From positions 372,001 to 436,000 of the forward strand of contig JAJACH010000001.1 in NCBI GenBank assembly GCA_022601645.1: DNA of 64,000 nucleotides. The letters are read 5' to 3'. The position numbers were made by a program, and so were the translations under genes. The notes beneath the pieces were generated by a model. That model was given only the letters and a program-made list of their open reading frames with translations, searched no databases and was not told the origin of the DNA. This document shows, piece after piece, positions 15,497 through 24,532 of this stretch. Each line of letters begins with the position of its first letter. Within the stretch, counting starts at the first letter, position 1. The DNA comes from Chlamydiia bacterium. GTDB lineage: Bacteria > Chlamydiota > Chlamydiia > Chlamydiales > Simkaniaceae.

Positions 15497-16897
15497 ATGT
15501 CAGTTCAAGTATTATCTAGACATGCAACTGATGAGATCACTAGACAAACGGCAGTTAGTGACAGACGTATTTTTCAAGCAAATGCAGATGTTCTTTTAAC
15601 AAATGATCGGATTCGACAGGTTGTGTCCTACGCGCTTGCTGGTGTTTTTGGAGCAACTGGCACGCTGCTTTTAGTTGCCGCCACCTACATTAACCTCTTT
15701 ACGCTTGTCACGCCTATTGCCATTACACTTCTTGTTTCAGCGGCAGCAGCTGCTGTTTTTGGGTATAGCATTGAGGATTTTCAAAGTAATTCCAACTTAA
15801 ATAATATTCGTGAAGAAATGCATGGTGTCATTGAGCGTATGCAGCGTGTGGAAGATACTCGCAGTGATGCCGACAATGTGGGGGATAGTGAGACCCTAGT
15901 TACCGAACTTAGGCAAACTCTAGGTCTTTGGGTAGAGCGCTTTGGGTGGAGAAAAATGCTCTCTTTTGGCGTTCCTTCACCGCTCCATTTACGACAATTG
16001 CTTGTCTTGATGGGTAAACATCTTTCCTTAGAAGAAATTATTGCAGCGCTCAGGGGATTTAAAGAAGCTTTCGAAGAGATTAAGCGCGAAAATCCTGTAA
16101 CTTCTGAGCAACCAGAACGACGCTTTTTTCCCTACGACTGCGTTCCCTCTGTTAGAGAATTTGCTCACTTGTGGCAGCCTGTGAGTATTCAGGCAGCAAG
16201 GCGTTATGATTTAGAAGAACTTCAAGCTTTAGAAATCGTCACAGAAAGAGAAGTTGAACGCATTCGCGACTTGTCAGAGAGGTTTGATGTTGTTGAAACG
16301 ACCTATTTAGAGGAAACAGCTGAGGAAAGAGCGGTACTTGAACAGTTCATTGCAGGACCAAGGAGCAGAAAAGAAAGCAGGATTGAACGCGCAAAGTTGA
16401 ACTATGATAACGACCCTGTTCACACGCAAATTGCTGCGCTGCGGCTTAGGGAAGCGGAAGAAATTAGACGTATTCATCACGATCGCGATGGAGATACACG
16501 TGTTGCAGAGCATCGCAGACGGGTCTCATCTGCAAGAGCTGCTCTTGCTATCAATCCCCACTCAGAGGAGTTTAGAGAGTTAGTACGTTTTGAGGAAGCT
16601 GTCTCAGTTGATGCTAATCGGGAGATTGATCAAACATTTGCTGCAGCTGAATTGGCAATCACAAATCGTTATAAGACAGAAAGGCGTCGCTTGATCCACA
16701 TGCGTTCTGCAGCCTTGGCTGCGTATCAACGAGAAGAGAGTGAAGCTGAGGCCGAGTATGTCGCTGCCACTCATGAAGATCTTAGGGACTTTGAAAGACA
16801 AGTCAGAGAGCCAAAAGCCCTTTATACACGGGATATCGCAAGGCTAAATCACGAATTTTATCAACTCACAAATATCCGTAGTTTACGTACACGTTAG
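15497..16897 (+). CDS. Inc-like membrane protein with long coiled-coil C-terminus
   Basis: 466 residues. Two adjacent hydrophobic helices (about 41-63 and 66-90) with a very short turn form the bilobed hydrophobic domain that defines chlamydial inclusion membrane proteins. The N-terminal 40 residues are polar, as needed for type III secretion, but no secretion signal can be proven by eye. Residues 220-466 are rich in Arg, Glu and Ala and predicted to be coiled coil facing the cytosol of the host if it is an Inc. No family name is recognised. It has its own promoter and strong ribosome site. Two smaller proteins of the same layout lie at 61658-63283. Confidence 0.7.
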   Translation: MSVQVLSRHATDEITRQTAVSDRRIFQANADVLLTNDRIRQVVSYALAGVFGATGTLLLVAATYINLFTLVTPIAITLLVSAAAAAVFGYSIEDFQSNSNLNNIREEMHGVIERMQRVEDTRSDADNVGDSETLVTELRQTLGLWVERFGWRKMLSFGVPSPLHLRQLLVLMGKHLSLEEIIAALRGFKEAFEEIKRENPVTSEQPERRFFPYDCVPSVREFAHLWQPVSIQAARRYDLEELQALEIVTEREVERIRDLSERFDVVETTYLEETAEERAVLEQFIAGPRSRKESRIERAKLNYDNDPVHTQIAALRLREAEEIRRIHHDRDGDTRVAEHRRRVSSARAALAINPHSEEFRELVRFEEAVSVDANREIDQTFAAAELAITNRYKTERRRLIHMRSAALAAYQREESEAEAEYVAATHEDLRDFERQVREPKALYTRDIARLNHEFYQLTNIRSLRTR

Positions 16898-16939
16898 TTG
16901 AACTTGCTTCTATTTTAAGACGTGTGCTATGGCTCAGAA

Positions 16940-18262
16940 ATGGTCGACTTAACTTTAAGTAACTTCACAGCTTTCCACGTTGCAGCGTTAATTTTATTTA
17001 GTTTAGCGGTTTGCCATACCTTTTTAGCCTCTTGGTTTACTCGAATTTCTCAAAACATTGCTCAAAAAAACAACCACCCAGACCAACCTAAAAACTTCTT
17101 CGGTGAAATCTTACATTTTTTGGGGGAAGTTGAGGTGGTCTTTGGAATTTGGGTAGTCCCACTCCTTATCTTGATTGTCTCGTTCTACAATTGGGAAACA
17201 GCGGTAAATTACATCAATACGCGCAACTATGTGGAGCCTATTTTTGTTGTGATCATCATGACGCTTGCTGCCACTCGACCTCTTGTTGTTTTAGCTGAAC
17301 ATGTCCTCCATTTTTTTGCTAAACTTCTTGGGAATACAGTTGGAACGTGGTGGCTCTCGATCTTAACGCTTGGACCCATTTTAGGCTCCTTCATCACAGA
17401 ACCTGGAGCAATGACCCTCTCTGCAATGATGCTTGCTCACAAATTCTATGACTTAAATCCATCAAAAAAGCTCGCTTACGCGACGCTTGGTATTCTCTTT
17501 GTCAATGTCTCTGTTGGTGGCGTCTTAACAAACTTCGCAGCCCCTCCCGTTCTGATTATTTCGCATACCTGGGATTGGAGCTCGCTTTACATGATGACCC
17601 ACTTTGGGTGGAAAGCCATTTTGGGCATACTCGTTGTGAACATCACCTTTTTCCTTTATTTCCGCAAAGAGTTTAAAGCGCTTAACTCTAATACGCGCAT
17701 CGATACAGAAAAAGGGAAGGAATCGGTGCCGTGGTGGATCACATTGGTTCACATTGTTCTACTCTTTTGGCTCGTTTTTAACGCGCATGACGTTCCAATA
17801 TTTATCGGCTCCTTCCTCCTCTTTCTTGGTTTCCATCAGGCAACCTCTTACCATCAATACCCTCTAAACTTAAAGCAGCCTCTTTTGGTGGGATTTTTCT
17901 TAGCCGGATTAGTGATTCATGGAGGATTGCAGGGATGGTGGATTATCCCTCTTTTGGAAAATATGGGTTGTGCAAGCTTGATGATTGGAGGAACTGTGTT
18001 GACTGCATTTAACGATAATGCAGCAGTCGTTTACCTTTCATCTCTTGTGCCCAATCTGACTGATATGACCAAACAAGCAGTAGTAAGCGGCGTACTAACA
18101 GGCGGCGGTTTGACAGTGATCGCAAATGCGCCTAATCCTGCCGGTCAATCGATCCTAAAGAAATACTTTCAAAATGCTGTTTCTCCTTGGTATCTCTTTA
18201 TAGGCGCGCTCATACCAACGGTTGTCTTTTTCCTCATTTTTTATCTATCACTAATAGTCTAA
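16940..18262 (+). CDS. Putative Na+/H+ antiporter (PF07399 type)
   Basis: 440 residues with about 11-12 hydrophobic helices over the whole length; inner-membrane ion transporter. The N-terminal helix with FSLAVCHTFLA, the polar loop, the conserved intramembrane segment LGPILGSFITEPGAMT (about 149-164) and the late segment TAFNDNAAVVYLSSLVP fit the putative Na+/H+ antiporter family found in chlamydiae and related to the NhaD/ArsB fold. The ATG at 16940 is chosen because upstream in-frame codons have no ribosome site; this ATG has none either. Ion specificity is inferred from family only. Confidence 0.8.
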   Translation: MVDLTLSNFTAFHVAALILFSLAVCHTFLASWFTRISQNIAQKNNHPDQPKNFFGEILHFLGEVEVVFGIWVVPLLILIVSFYNWETAVNYINTRNYVEPIFVVIIMTLAATRPLVVLAEHVLHFFAKLLGNTVGTWWLSILTLGPILGSFITEPGAMTLSAMMLAHKFYDLNPSKKLAYATLGILFVNVSVGGVLTNFAAPPVLIISHTWDWSSLYMMTHFGWKAILGILVVNITFFLYFRKEFKALNSNTRIDTEKGKESVPWWITLVHIVLLFWLVFNAHDVPIFIGSFLLFLGFHQATSYHQYPLNLKQPLLVGFFLAGLVIHGGLQGWWIIPLLENMGCASLMIGGTVLTAFNDNAAVVYLSSLVPNLTDMTKQAVVSGVLTGGGLTVIANAPNPAGQSILKKYFQNAVSPWYLFIGALIPTVVFFLIFYLSLIV

Positions 18263-18282
18263 ATTGTTTTATTCTCTTTCCT

Positions 18283-19476
18283 ATGTCTGGAGAGAATTTC
18301 CGAGCACTTAGAGGTGCGTTGCTTATTTCAGGAACGATGATTGGCGCTGGGATGTTGGGCATCCCCTTAGTGACTTCAGAGTCGGGTTTTTTCCCTGGCA
18401 TGCTCGCGACAGTGATTACCTACCTCTTTATGCTGGCAACCGGACTGCTCTTTTTTGAAGCAACAATGTGGTTACCAGACGGCTCAAACATTCTCTCCAT
18501 TTCGAAAAAATTCTTAGGCAATAAAGGGAAAGCGCTGTCCGGAGGATTTTTTATCTTCCTCTACTACTGCTTAATGATCGCGTATTTTGCAGCTGGAGGG
18601 CCGCTCTTACAGTTGGCTATTGCGGCAATTTTTGGCGTAAAGCTCACTTTATTCTTAAGCTTTTTGATCTTTGGCGTCATTTTTGGCACCATTGTCGCCA
18701 TTGGCCCCAAATCGATTGACCGAACAAATTTCATCCTCTCCATCGCCATGGTCACAGCTTGGGTTTTCTTAATCGGTGTCGGTAGTGGGGAAGTGACGTT
18801 AGTTAATTTAAAGATTTCAAACTGGAGCTCAATGAGTTTTGCGTTTCCAATTCTTTTTGGCGCATTTGGCTATCACAATGTCATCCCTTCGCTTTGTACT
18901 CACTTAAAAAGGGATGTAAAACTCATTCGCCTCAGTATTATTGGTGGTACGCTCTTAGCACTTTTGGTTTACCTCGTTTGGCAATGGCTAATTCTTGGTG
19001 CGATCCCTGGGGAGCTGATTGCCGAGACGCTGAAAAAAGGCTATCCTGTGACACATGCTTTGCAAAAAGTGACAGGACATCCATGGATTGTGCGGCTAGG
19101 AAATACGTTTAGCTTTTTCGCGATTGTGACAAGTGTGCTTGGCGTGTCTTTTTCTATGGTCGACTTTCTAGGCGATGGTTTTAAGATCAAGAGACGACAT
19201 GGCAGGGATAGAATCTTTTTGACCTTGCTGACGTTTATTCCTCCATTTTTATTTGGGGTGATCAATCCGCATATTTTCGACACGGCGCTTGGAGTTGCTG
19301 GGGGCATTGGCGAGGCTGTGCTCAATGGCTTATTACCGATCGCGCTTGTTTGGATTGGGCGTTACCGCATGGGATTTGAGTCTGTTGGTGGTCTTTTTGG
19401 TGGCAAGCCGCTCTTGCTTATTCTAACGCTTTTCAGTTTTTATGTGATGGCGCTTGAGCTCTACCTCCTGTTTTAG
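18283..19476 (+). CDS. TyrP-like aromatic amino acid permease, copy 1
   Basis: 397 residues, 11 hydrophobic helices, HAAAP family of proton-coupled aromatic amino acid importers (TyrP/Mtr/TnaB). The N-terminal helix GTMIGAGMLGIPLVTSESGF is the family signature. The start at 18283 removes a 32-residue upstream in-frame extension that overlaps the antiporter and would disrupt the usual N-terminus. No Shine-Dalgarno sequence precedes the ATG. Two further paralogues lie at 54734 and 60002. Tyrosine or tryptophan uptake from the host is the likely role; the exact substrate cannot be read from sequence. Confidence 0.88.
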   Translation: MSGENFRALRGALLISGTMIGAGMLGIPLVTSESGFFPGMLATVITYLFMLATGLLFFEATMWLPDGSNILSISKKFLGNKGKALSGGFFIFLYYCLMIAYFAAGGPLLQLAIAAIFGVKLTLFLSFLIFGVIFGTIVAIGPKSIDRTNFILSIAMVTAWVFLIGVGSGEVTLVNLKISNWSSMSFAFPILFGAFGYHNVIPSLCTHLKRDVKLIRLSIIGGTLLALLVYLVWQWLILGAIPGELIAETLKKGYPVTHALQKVTGHPWIVRLGNTFSFFAIVTSVLGVSFSMVDFLGDGFKIKRRHGRDRIFLTLLTFIPPFLFGVINPHIFDTALGVAGGIGEAVLNGLLPIALVWIGRYRMGFESVGGLFGGKPLLLILTLFSFYVMALELYLLF

Positions 19477-19541
19477 TATCAGTCTTAACATTTAACATTC
19501 TCAGGCGGTAGAGGTTCCGATATCGCTTGTAAGGGCAGGGG

Positions 19542-20285
19542 CTATTTGAGGTGGAGGAGTTCGCTTGCGAGGGTAGCGGTTGCTTCGTATTGCAGCATGT
19601 GTCCTACTTTGGGAATGACGGTGAGGGAAGAGCCGATAATGCCTTTGTGTATCCGCTCTGAGACGGAGGGCGGGAGGATGGCGTCGTTTTCTCCGACGAT
19701 GATTTTGGTGGGGGCGCTAATTTCATGGAGCCTGGTTGTGGTGTCGTGCGTGTAGCAGGCGTGGATTTGGTGTTTGAATCCTGAGCGTGGTGAACCCATG
19801 CAGATTTTAATGTAGGTGTCGATGTCAGCGGGTGTTGCGCAGTTGGAAAAGAGGGCGGGGACGTTAAGCCGGATGATCCCTTCCATGGGAAGGCGGAGTT
19901 TCATCATGGCGTTATTCGCTTTGGCTAGGAAGGTGTTTTTTTGTGAGAGTTTATCAAAGGCGCTGCAAAGTCCAAGCGTGATGACGCGGTCTTTGTGTGT
20001 AATGGCAAGGATTTGTGCGATGGCTCCACCGAGTGAGTGTCCTACGACATGCACTTGGTCGATGCCTAGTTCGTCGAGGATGTGGATGAGGTCGTCGGCC
20101 ATTTGCTGTGTGGTGTAGGGGCCTGGAGGAATTTCTGCGATGCCTCGATTATCGGGCGCGATCACCATAAAGTCTTTGTTGAGGAGGGGAATGAGGGGAT
20201 CCCAGATGGCGTGGGAGACAAACAGACCGCCGATTAGAAGAAGAGGCGGGCCTTCGCCGGAGATGCGTACTTTGTGGGCACTCAT
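19542..20285 (-). CDS. Alpha/beta hydrolase
   Basis: 247 residues, cytosolic, alpha/beta hydrolase fold. Nucleophile elbow GHSLGG (about 81-86), oxyanion segment IGGLFVSHAIWDP near the N-terminus, acid Asp in VGENDAI, and the catalytic His in VGHM near the C-terminus. Sequence DNRGIAEIPPGPYTTQQMADDLIHILDELGI fits the 3-oxoadipate enol-lactonase/BioH-like branch, although the substrate is unknown. Its ATG overlaps the stop of the MFS gene upstream (4 bases), so the two are co-translated. Confidence 0.85.
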   Translation of the reverse strand: MSAHKVRISGEGPPLLLIGGLFVSHAIWDPLIPLLNKDFMVIAPDNRGIAEIPPGPYTTQQMADDLIHILDELGIDQVHVVGHSLGGAIAQILAITHKDRVITLGLCSAFDKLSQKNTFLAKANNAMMKLRLPMEGIIRLNVPALFSNCATPADIDTYIKICMGSPRSGFKHQIHACYTHDTTTRLHEISAPTKIIVGENDAILPPSVSERIHKGIIGSSLTVIPKVGHMLQYEATATLASELLHLK

Positions 20286-21502
20286 TCCTCTTCCTCGGTC
20301 CGTGGGTCGAGGTCGTAGCTAACAGGTGTTTGGGGAGGTAGGGCAACAAAAGTTCCTTGATCGTCCATTGGAACTCCTTTGCGGAAGATGATAGTTGTAA
20401 TTCCGATGAGGGTCATAAGGGCCGCGCTTGTGAGAATGCACCAGAAGCTTCCTGATTCGCCAAGGTAATGGATAAAAGCAGGTGCGATAAGAGGACCTAC
20501 TACAGCCCCACAGCTGTAGGCAAAGAGCATGACGCCTGTTAGTGTTGTAATATCATCCGGAGAGCAACGGTCGGCTACCTGGGTGATACTTAGTGGATAG
20601 ATGGTAAAGGTGAATCCACCAAGAAAAAAGGACCAGATTAGTACCATTGTTTCATTGCCAACCGAGCAGATCACGCCTATACAGCAAACAATTGTCATGA
20701 CACATACGCCGAGTGCGACGTAGCGTCGGCTAATGATATCAGAGAGGTGTCCGATAGGATATTGCAAGAGAAATCCTCCTGCAATGGTGATACTCATGAT
20801 AAGGGCAATTGAGATGTTCGTTGTTTGAGCATAAGTTGGGATGAATGTATAGATCGTTCCTAGGATGATTCCTGCAATGGCGGCACCGATGGTTCCCATC
20901 GGGGCAACCATCATAAATTTCCAATAGCCTTTTCCAGTTTGTGTTTCAAGTTCAGGAATCATGGAACGTGTAAATGTGACCGGCAAAATGGAAAGGGCTG
21001 CAAGGAATCCGGAAACGAGGAAAGGCATCAAGCTTTCTATTTGAATAAAGTCGATGATAAATTGACTTAGGGATTGAGATAGGTAGAGGGCAATCATATA
21101 TAAGCCTAGGATAACTCCGCGGTTTTCAACGGGGCCGATGATCAGTAGCCAACTTTCTATGACGACGTAGAGAGAAGCGATGCAGATTCCTAAGACAAAA
21201 CGCATAATAACCCAAGCAATTGGATGGGAAACAAGGCCTGAGGCTAGAACTGTCATGGTGGCAATAGAGGCAAAAAAGGAGAAAGCTCTGATGTGCCTAA
21301 TTCGTCCGATTAAACTTTCAGATTTTAGAGCCCCGATAAGAAAGCCGGCGTAGTACATTCCTTGAATCACTCCTATCATCATAGGAGAGTAATGTTCTAC
21401 GTGAAGTTTTGCGCTTACAAAGGTTATAAAGAAACCATTGGATAGCATTAAAAACGCGAGTGATAAAAGTGGGGCAATGATTTGCCGAAATAGTGATCCC
21501 AT
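20282..21502 (-). CDS. Major facilitator superfamily transporter (YcaD-like)
   Basis: 406 residues, 12 hydrophobic helices. The N-terminal half shows the helix 2-3 region GVIQGMYYAGFLIGALKSESLIGRIRHIRAF, equivalent to the MFS motif A, and the middle has QYPIGHLSDIISRRYVALG, the second copy of the same motif. Overall layout resembles the YcaD group of bacterial MFS proteins. Substrate unknown. The C-terminal tail is Pro/acidic (about 385-406). Translationally coupled to the hydrolase gene. Confidence 0.85.
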   Translation of the reverse strand: MGSLFRQIIAPLLSLAFLMLSNGFFITFVSAKLHVEHYSPMMIGVIQGMYYAGFLIGALKSESLIGRIRHIRAFSFFASIATMTVLASGLVSHPIAWVIMRFVLGICIASLYVVIESWLLIIGPVENRGVILGLYMIALYLSQSLSQFIIDFIQIESLMPFLVSGFLAALSILPVTFTRSMIPELETQTGKGYWKFMMVAPMGTIGAAIAGIILGTIYTFIPTYAQTTNISIALIMSITIAGGFLLQYPIGHLSDIISRRYVALGVCVMTIVCCIGVICSVGNETMVLIWSFFLGGFTFTIYPLSITQVADRCSPDDITTLTGVMLFAYSCGAVVGPLIAPAFIHYLGESGSFWCILTSAALMTLIGITTIIFRKGVPMDDQGTFVALPPQTPVSYDLDPRTEEEE

Positions 21503-21548
21503 AATTCTACCCTATAAATAAATTGTGATTTCTCTGTAAACTCTTCTC

Positions 21549-22415
21549 ATGCGCTATACAAATGTAACAGTCTCATCAACACTTGGCAGTCAGGGCTTTG
21601 GCTTAGTCTCTACCTATGAAGATGAGAGTGGCTGGCATCTTATTGAGAAGGGATTTACTCAGAACAAATATTATAATCACCTGACTTTAAAAAAGGAAGG
21701 GGATGGTTATCATTTATTTCGTTATGACCTGAAACTTTTTTTGGAAAAGCAAGGAGAAGCGTTTGTATCGCGAGCGGGTTATCCTTGTGGAGATGATCTT
21801 TATCACGCTCGACTTAAATTTGATAAAGAGCGGATGATTCTTGCTTATGACATTCAAGGGCCTAAGAAAGATGAGCAGGTTACTTTTGAGTTTTATACGA
21901 TCGATCCGCCTTTTCAGATTGAGACAGATCGGCTCCGATTAGTGTCGTTCGATGAAATGGGAGAAGCCTTTTTCTTGCAGATGTTACAAGACCCAAAAGC
22001 TGACAACCTTGCTGGGACAAAGACGCATGATGAAGCAAAAGACAAGCTTAATGAATACAAAATGCATTTCGAGCAATTTGGTTATGGACTGTGTCCGATT
22101 CAGGAAAAGAAGGATGGGGCATTTATTGGGTATGGAGGAATTTGTCACTTAGCACATGACGAGCGAGACCCTGAGCTTGAAATCGGTTATCATCTCTTGC
22201 CTGATTATCGTGGGCTTGGCTACGCAACAGAGCTATCAAAAGCGTTAGTCGACTATGGTTTTGGCGTGTTAAAGGCTCCTTATCTTGTAGGAATTGCTAA
22301 TCACGATAACGCTAAAAGTTTACATGTCTTAGAGAAAGTAGGATTTAGGGGAGCAAAAGATGCGACCTATCGCGGTAATCCATGTCTTCGCATGGAATGT
22401 TATCCAAATATTTGA
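21549..22415 (+). CDS. GNAT acetyltransferase with an extra N-terminal domain
   Basis: 288 residues. Residues 120-288 are a RimJ/RimL-type GNAT domain: IETDRLRLVSF start, the ELEIGYHLLPDYRGLGYATELSKAL segment containing the acetyl-CoA loop, and N-x-x-S-x-x-V-L-E-K-V-G-F near the end. Residues 1-115 are a separate beta-rich domain of no recognised family. The ATG lies 6 bases after a -10-like TAAACT (21537-21542) and has no ribosome site, suggesting a leaderless mRNA. Substrate could be a protein N-terminus or a small amine. Confidence 0.82.
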   Translation: MRYTNVTVSSTLGSQGFGLVSTYEDESGWHLIEKGFTQNKYYNHLTLKKEGDGYHLFRYDLKLFLEKQGEAFVSRAGYPCGDDLYHARLKFDKERMILAYDIQGPKKDEQVTFEFYTIDPPFQIETDRLRLVSFDEMGEAFFLQMLQDPKADNLAGTKTHDEAKDKLNEYKMHFEQFGYGLCPIQEKKDGAFIGYGGICHLAHDERDPELEIGYHLLPDYRGLGYATELSKALVDYGFGVLKAPYLVGIANHDNAKSLHVLEKVGFRGAKDATYRGNPCLRMECYPNI

Positions 22416-22429
22416 TAGACTCTACTTTT

Positions 22430-23011
22430 ATGAAAAAAACGCTTTTATTTCTGCTTTGTGCAGCAAGTGTATGGGCAAGTGGCCCTAGTCTTGAGGCCAA
22501 TCTTGCCTATTTTCGACCAGCAACGAAAGCCATCCGGGAGATTTATGGGAATGGCTTACTATCCTACCAAGTTAAGGCAGATGGATCAGTATGGCAGAAT
22601 ATCCGGATGTGGGGGAGCGTGAACTACGCCCATGGAAGTGGCCATTCGGTTGGTGGGGGCGACAAAACAAGCATTACGTATGTGCCGTTAACGCTTGGTG
22701 TTAAATGGCTTCAGCCCTTTCAGATAGGGTGCGTTGAAAATGCGGTAAGTTTTGGGATTGGACCTCGTTACTATTTTGTTCTGATCAAAAATGACGGGGA
22801 AGATGTGCAAAAAAAACAGCATGAAAACGGTCTGGGCTTTGCTTTAGAAGCAGCTTACCGCGTGTTTGTCACCCGCTCATTTTACTTTGATCTGTTTAGC
22901 GATTATGGATTTCGAAAGCTTGGGTTTGACAGCGATAAGAATTACATTGAGTCAAGTGCGATTCAAGCTGGAGGCTTTTCTATCGGCGGCGGAATTGGAT
23001 GGAGGTTTTAG
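22430..23011 (+). CDS. Exported outer-membrane-barrel-like protein
   Basis: 193 residues. Signal peptide MKKTLLFLLCAASVWASG, then alternating polar/hydrophobic strands rich in Gly, Tyr and Trp and a final strand IGGGIGWRF that ends in Phe, the usual C-terminal signature of barrel proteins recognised by BamA. It resembles 8-strand barrels of the OmpA/OmpW size class, but no specific family is recognised. The ATG at 22430 gives a proper signal peptide; longer in-frame starts do not. The next gene starts directly after the stop. Confidence 0.72.
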   Translation: MKKTLLFLLCAASVWASGPSLEANLAYFRPATKAIREIYGNGLLSYQVKADGSVWQNIRMWGSVNYAHGSGHSVGGGDKTSITYVPLTLGVKWLQPFQIGCVENAVSFGIGPRYYFVLIKNDGEDVQKKQHENGLGFALEAAYRVFVTRSFYFDLFSDYGFRKLGFDSDKNYIESSAIQAGGFSIGGGIGWRF

Positions 23012-24502
23012 ATGAAAGCAATGTGTAGTCTTCTATTGATTTGTACTTCATTATTTGGAGTGGATTGGACGGCAATTACTACCTATTTTGACCAAACTGA
23101 TTCTAGTGGGCAAAAGTTTGCAGTCAGTGGAACGGGGTATGGAGTAGCAGCTTGGATTGATACCGATGATACCGTTGTAAAAGCGTCTATCTACAATCCG
23201 ACAACAGGGAGCGCAACAACACCTGTGACTATCTCATCCTCGGGGACATTGTCGGGAATAAGCGTTGCTGTGAATGCCTCGGGGGAAGCTGTTGTTGTTT
23301 GGGAAAGTGTTGTCAGTAGCGCCGCGCATATGTTTGCATCTGTCTATACAAACGGCTCTTGGTCTTCAGAGGAAGATTTAGGAACGGGTGGTGCAGCTAA
23401 CTCCACAATGACTGCCGCGGCAATAGATGATGATGGGCGAGCGATTGCTTTATTGAGCTTTATAGTGAATAGAAATTCATACACGTTGAATGCCTTTAAT
23501 TATACCGGTTCTTGGTCTGCTGCCACTGAGCTTGCCTCAGGGTTACAAACCGGGAATTTCGCTACGATCTACATGGACCCGAGCTCCGGTAATGGAATTG
23601 CTGCGTGGATCGAAGGTACGGGCGGCGCTGCAGCGATTTACACACCAACAGGTGGGTGGGAGAGTTCTCTTACTGTAGCAACAGCCTCAACCGATTCTGA
23701 AGGTTACCGCGGGGCAATCAACGCAAGTGGTCAGGCCTTAGTTGGTTTTTACTTTAATGCAAAAGGCACAAAAACGGCTCGCGTTTCCATCTATAATACC
23801 ACGACCGATACCTGGGGCACTGCGACAGAATTGGGCTCCATTTCCGATGACACCTTCACGCGCGTTGCAATCAATGCGAGTGGGGAGATGGTGACACTAT
23901 TCACAACCCCAAGCTTTGCAGTGCAAGCCTCTCGTTATACGACGTCATGGAGCAGCGCAGAGACCCTTTCCGCATCGGGATCATTTCTCGATTACTCGGT
24001 ATCAATCGCCCCTAACGGGAATGCGGTTGCCCTTTTCGGAGCCCTTACCTCGACACCCATTCTTTCCGCGGCCGTCTACCAAAACGGGGCTTGGGAAGAC
24101 GCGCAGGTTGTTTCTGGTTCCACCGACGAGTCAGGTTCCAAAGGATCTGTCTATGCTCTCTCCTCTGGCCCCTACATTTTCTGGGGGTATGTTTCTGGGG
24201 CAAATTGGCTTGCCGAAGTGCGCCGATTTATTGCAACGACTATGACAATCAGTGGCTCAAGAACGAGTAACCGCTATGCCACGCAAACGCTTTTTAAAAA
24301 TGAGCTAAGCTGGAGCTTAAGCAGTACAGATAGCGTGAGTGCGATCTGGGTCTTTCGCGATGGAATCCTGATTGCCAAACTAGACTCTACTGCAACGAGT
24401 TACTCTGATCCAAAACGCATCAAGGGACAAAAATACTCTTACTCCGTGAGGGCGCAGGATAGTACAGGCACAGTGTTAGCGAGTAGCTTCATAGTCCTTT
24501 AG
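23012..24502 (+). CDS. Exported repeat protein with a C-terminal FN3-like domain
   Basis: 496 residues. Signal peptide (about 1-16, SLLLICTSLFG), then at least six repeats of about 50 residues with the core [A/S]-[I/V]-[A/N]-x-[D/S/N]-G-x-[A/G]-x-[A/V]-x-[W/F/L], for example VNASGEAVVVW, IDDDGRAIALL, INASGQALVGF, INASGEMVTLF and IAPNGNAVALF, as in beta-propellers. Residues from about 405 look like a fibronectin type III domain (LSWSLSSTDSVSAIWVFRDG, then YSYSVRAQDSTG). The sequence is Ser/Thr/Ala-rich. ATG follows the previous TAG with no gap, so the two exported proteins are co-translated. Surface or periplasmic adhesion role is possible but unproven. Confidence 0.7.
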   Translation: MKAMCSLLLICTSLFGVDWTAITTYFDQTDSSGQKFAVSGTGYGVAAWIDTDDTVVKASIYNPTTGSATTPVTISSSGTLSGISVAVNASGEAVVVWESVVSSAAHMFASVYTNGSWSSEEDLGTGGAANSTMTAAAIDDDGRAIALLSFIVNRNSYTLNAFNYTGSWSAATELASGLQTGNFATIYMDPSSGNGIAAWIEGTGGAAAIYTPTGGWESSLTVATASTDSEGYRGAINASGQALVGFYFNAKGTKTARVSIYNTTTDTWGTATELGSISDDTFTRVAINASGEMVTLFTTPSFAVQASRYTTSWSSAETLSASGSFLDYSVSIAPNGNAVALFGALTSTPILSAAVYQNGAWEDAQVVSGSTDESGSKGSVYALSSGPYIFWGYVSGANWLAEVRRFIATTMTISGSRTSNRYATQTLFKNELSWSLSSTDSVSAIWVFRDGILIAKLDSTATSYSDPKRIKGQKYSYSVRAQDSTGTVLASSFIVL

Positions 24503-24519
24503 TTTAATACTTTGGAGTG

Positions 24520-24525
24520 TATACT
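24520..24525 (+). promoter_or_regulatory. -10 element 7 bases before the amine oxidase-like gene
   Basis: TATACT at 24520-24525 lies 7 bases before the ATG at 24533 without a ribosome site. The context GTGTATACT is the same as at 41681-41688, before another leaderless-looking gene. Confidence 0.4.
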
Positions 24526-24532
24526 TTCCTCT

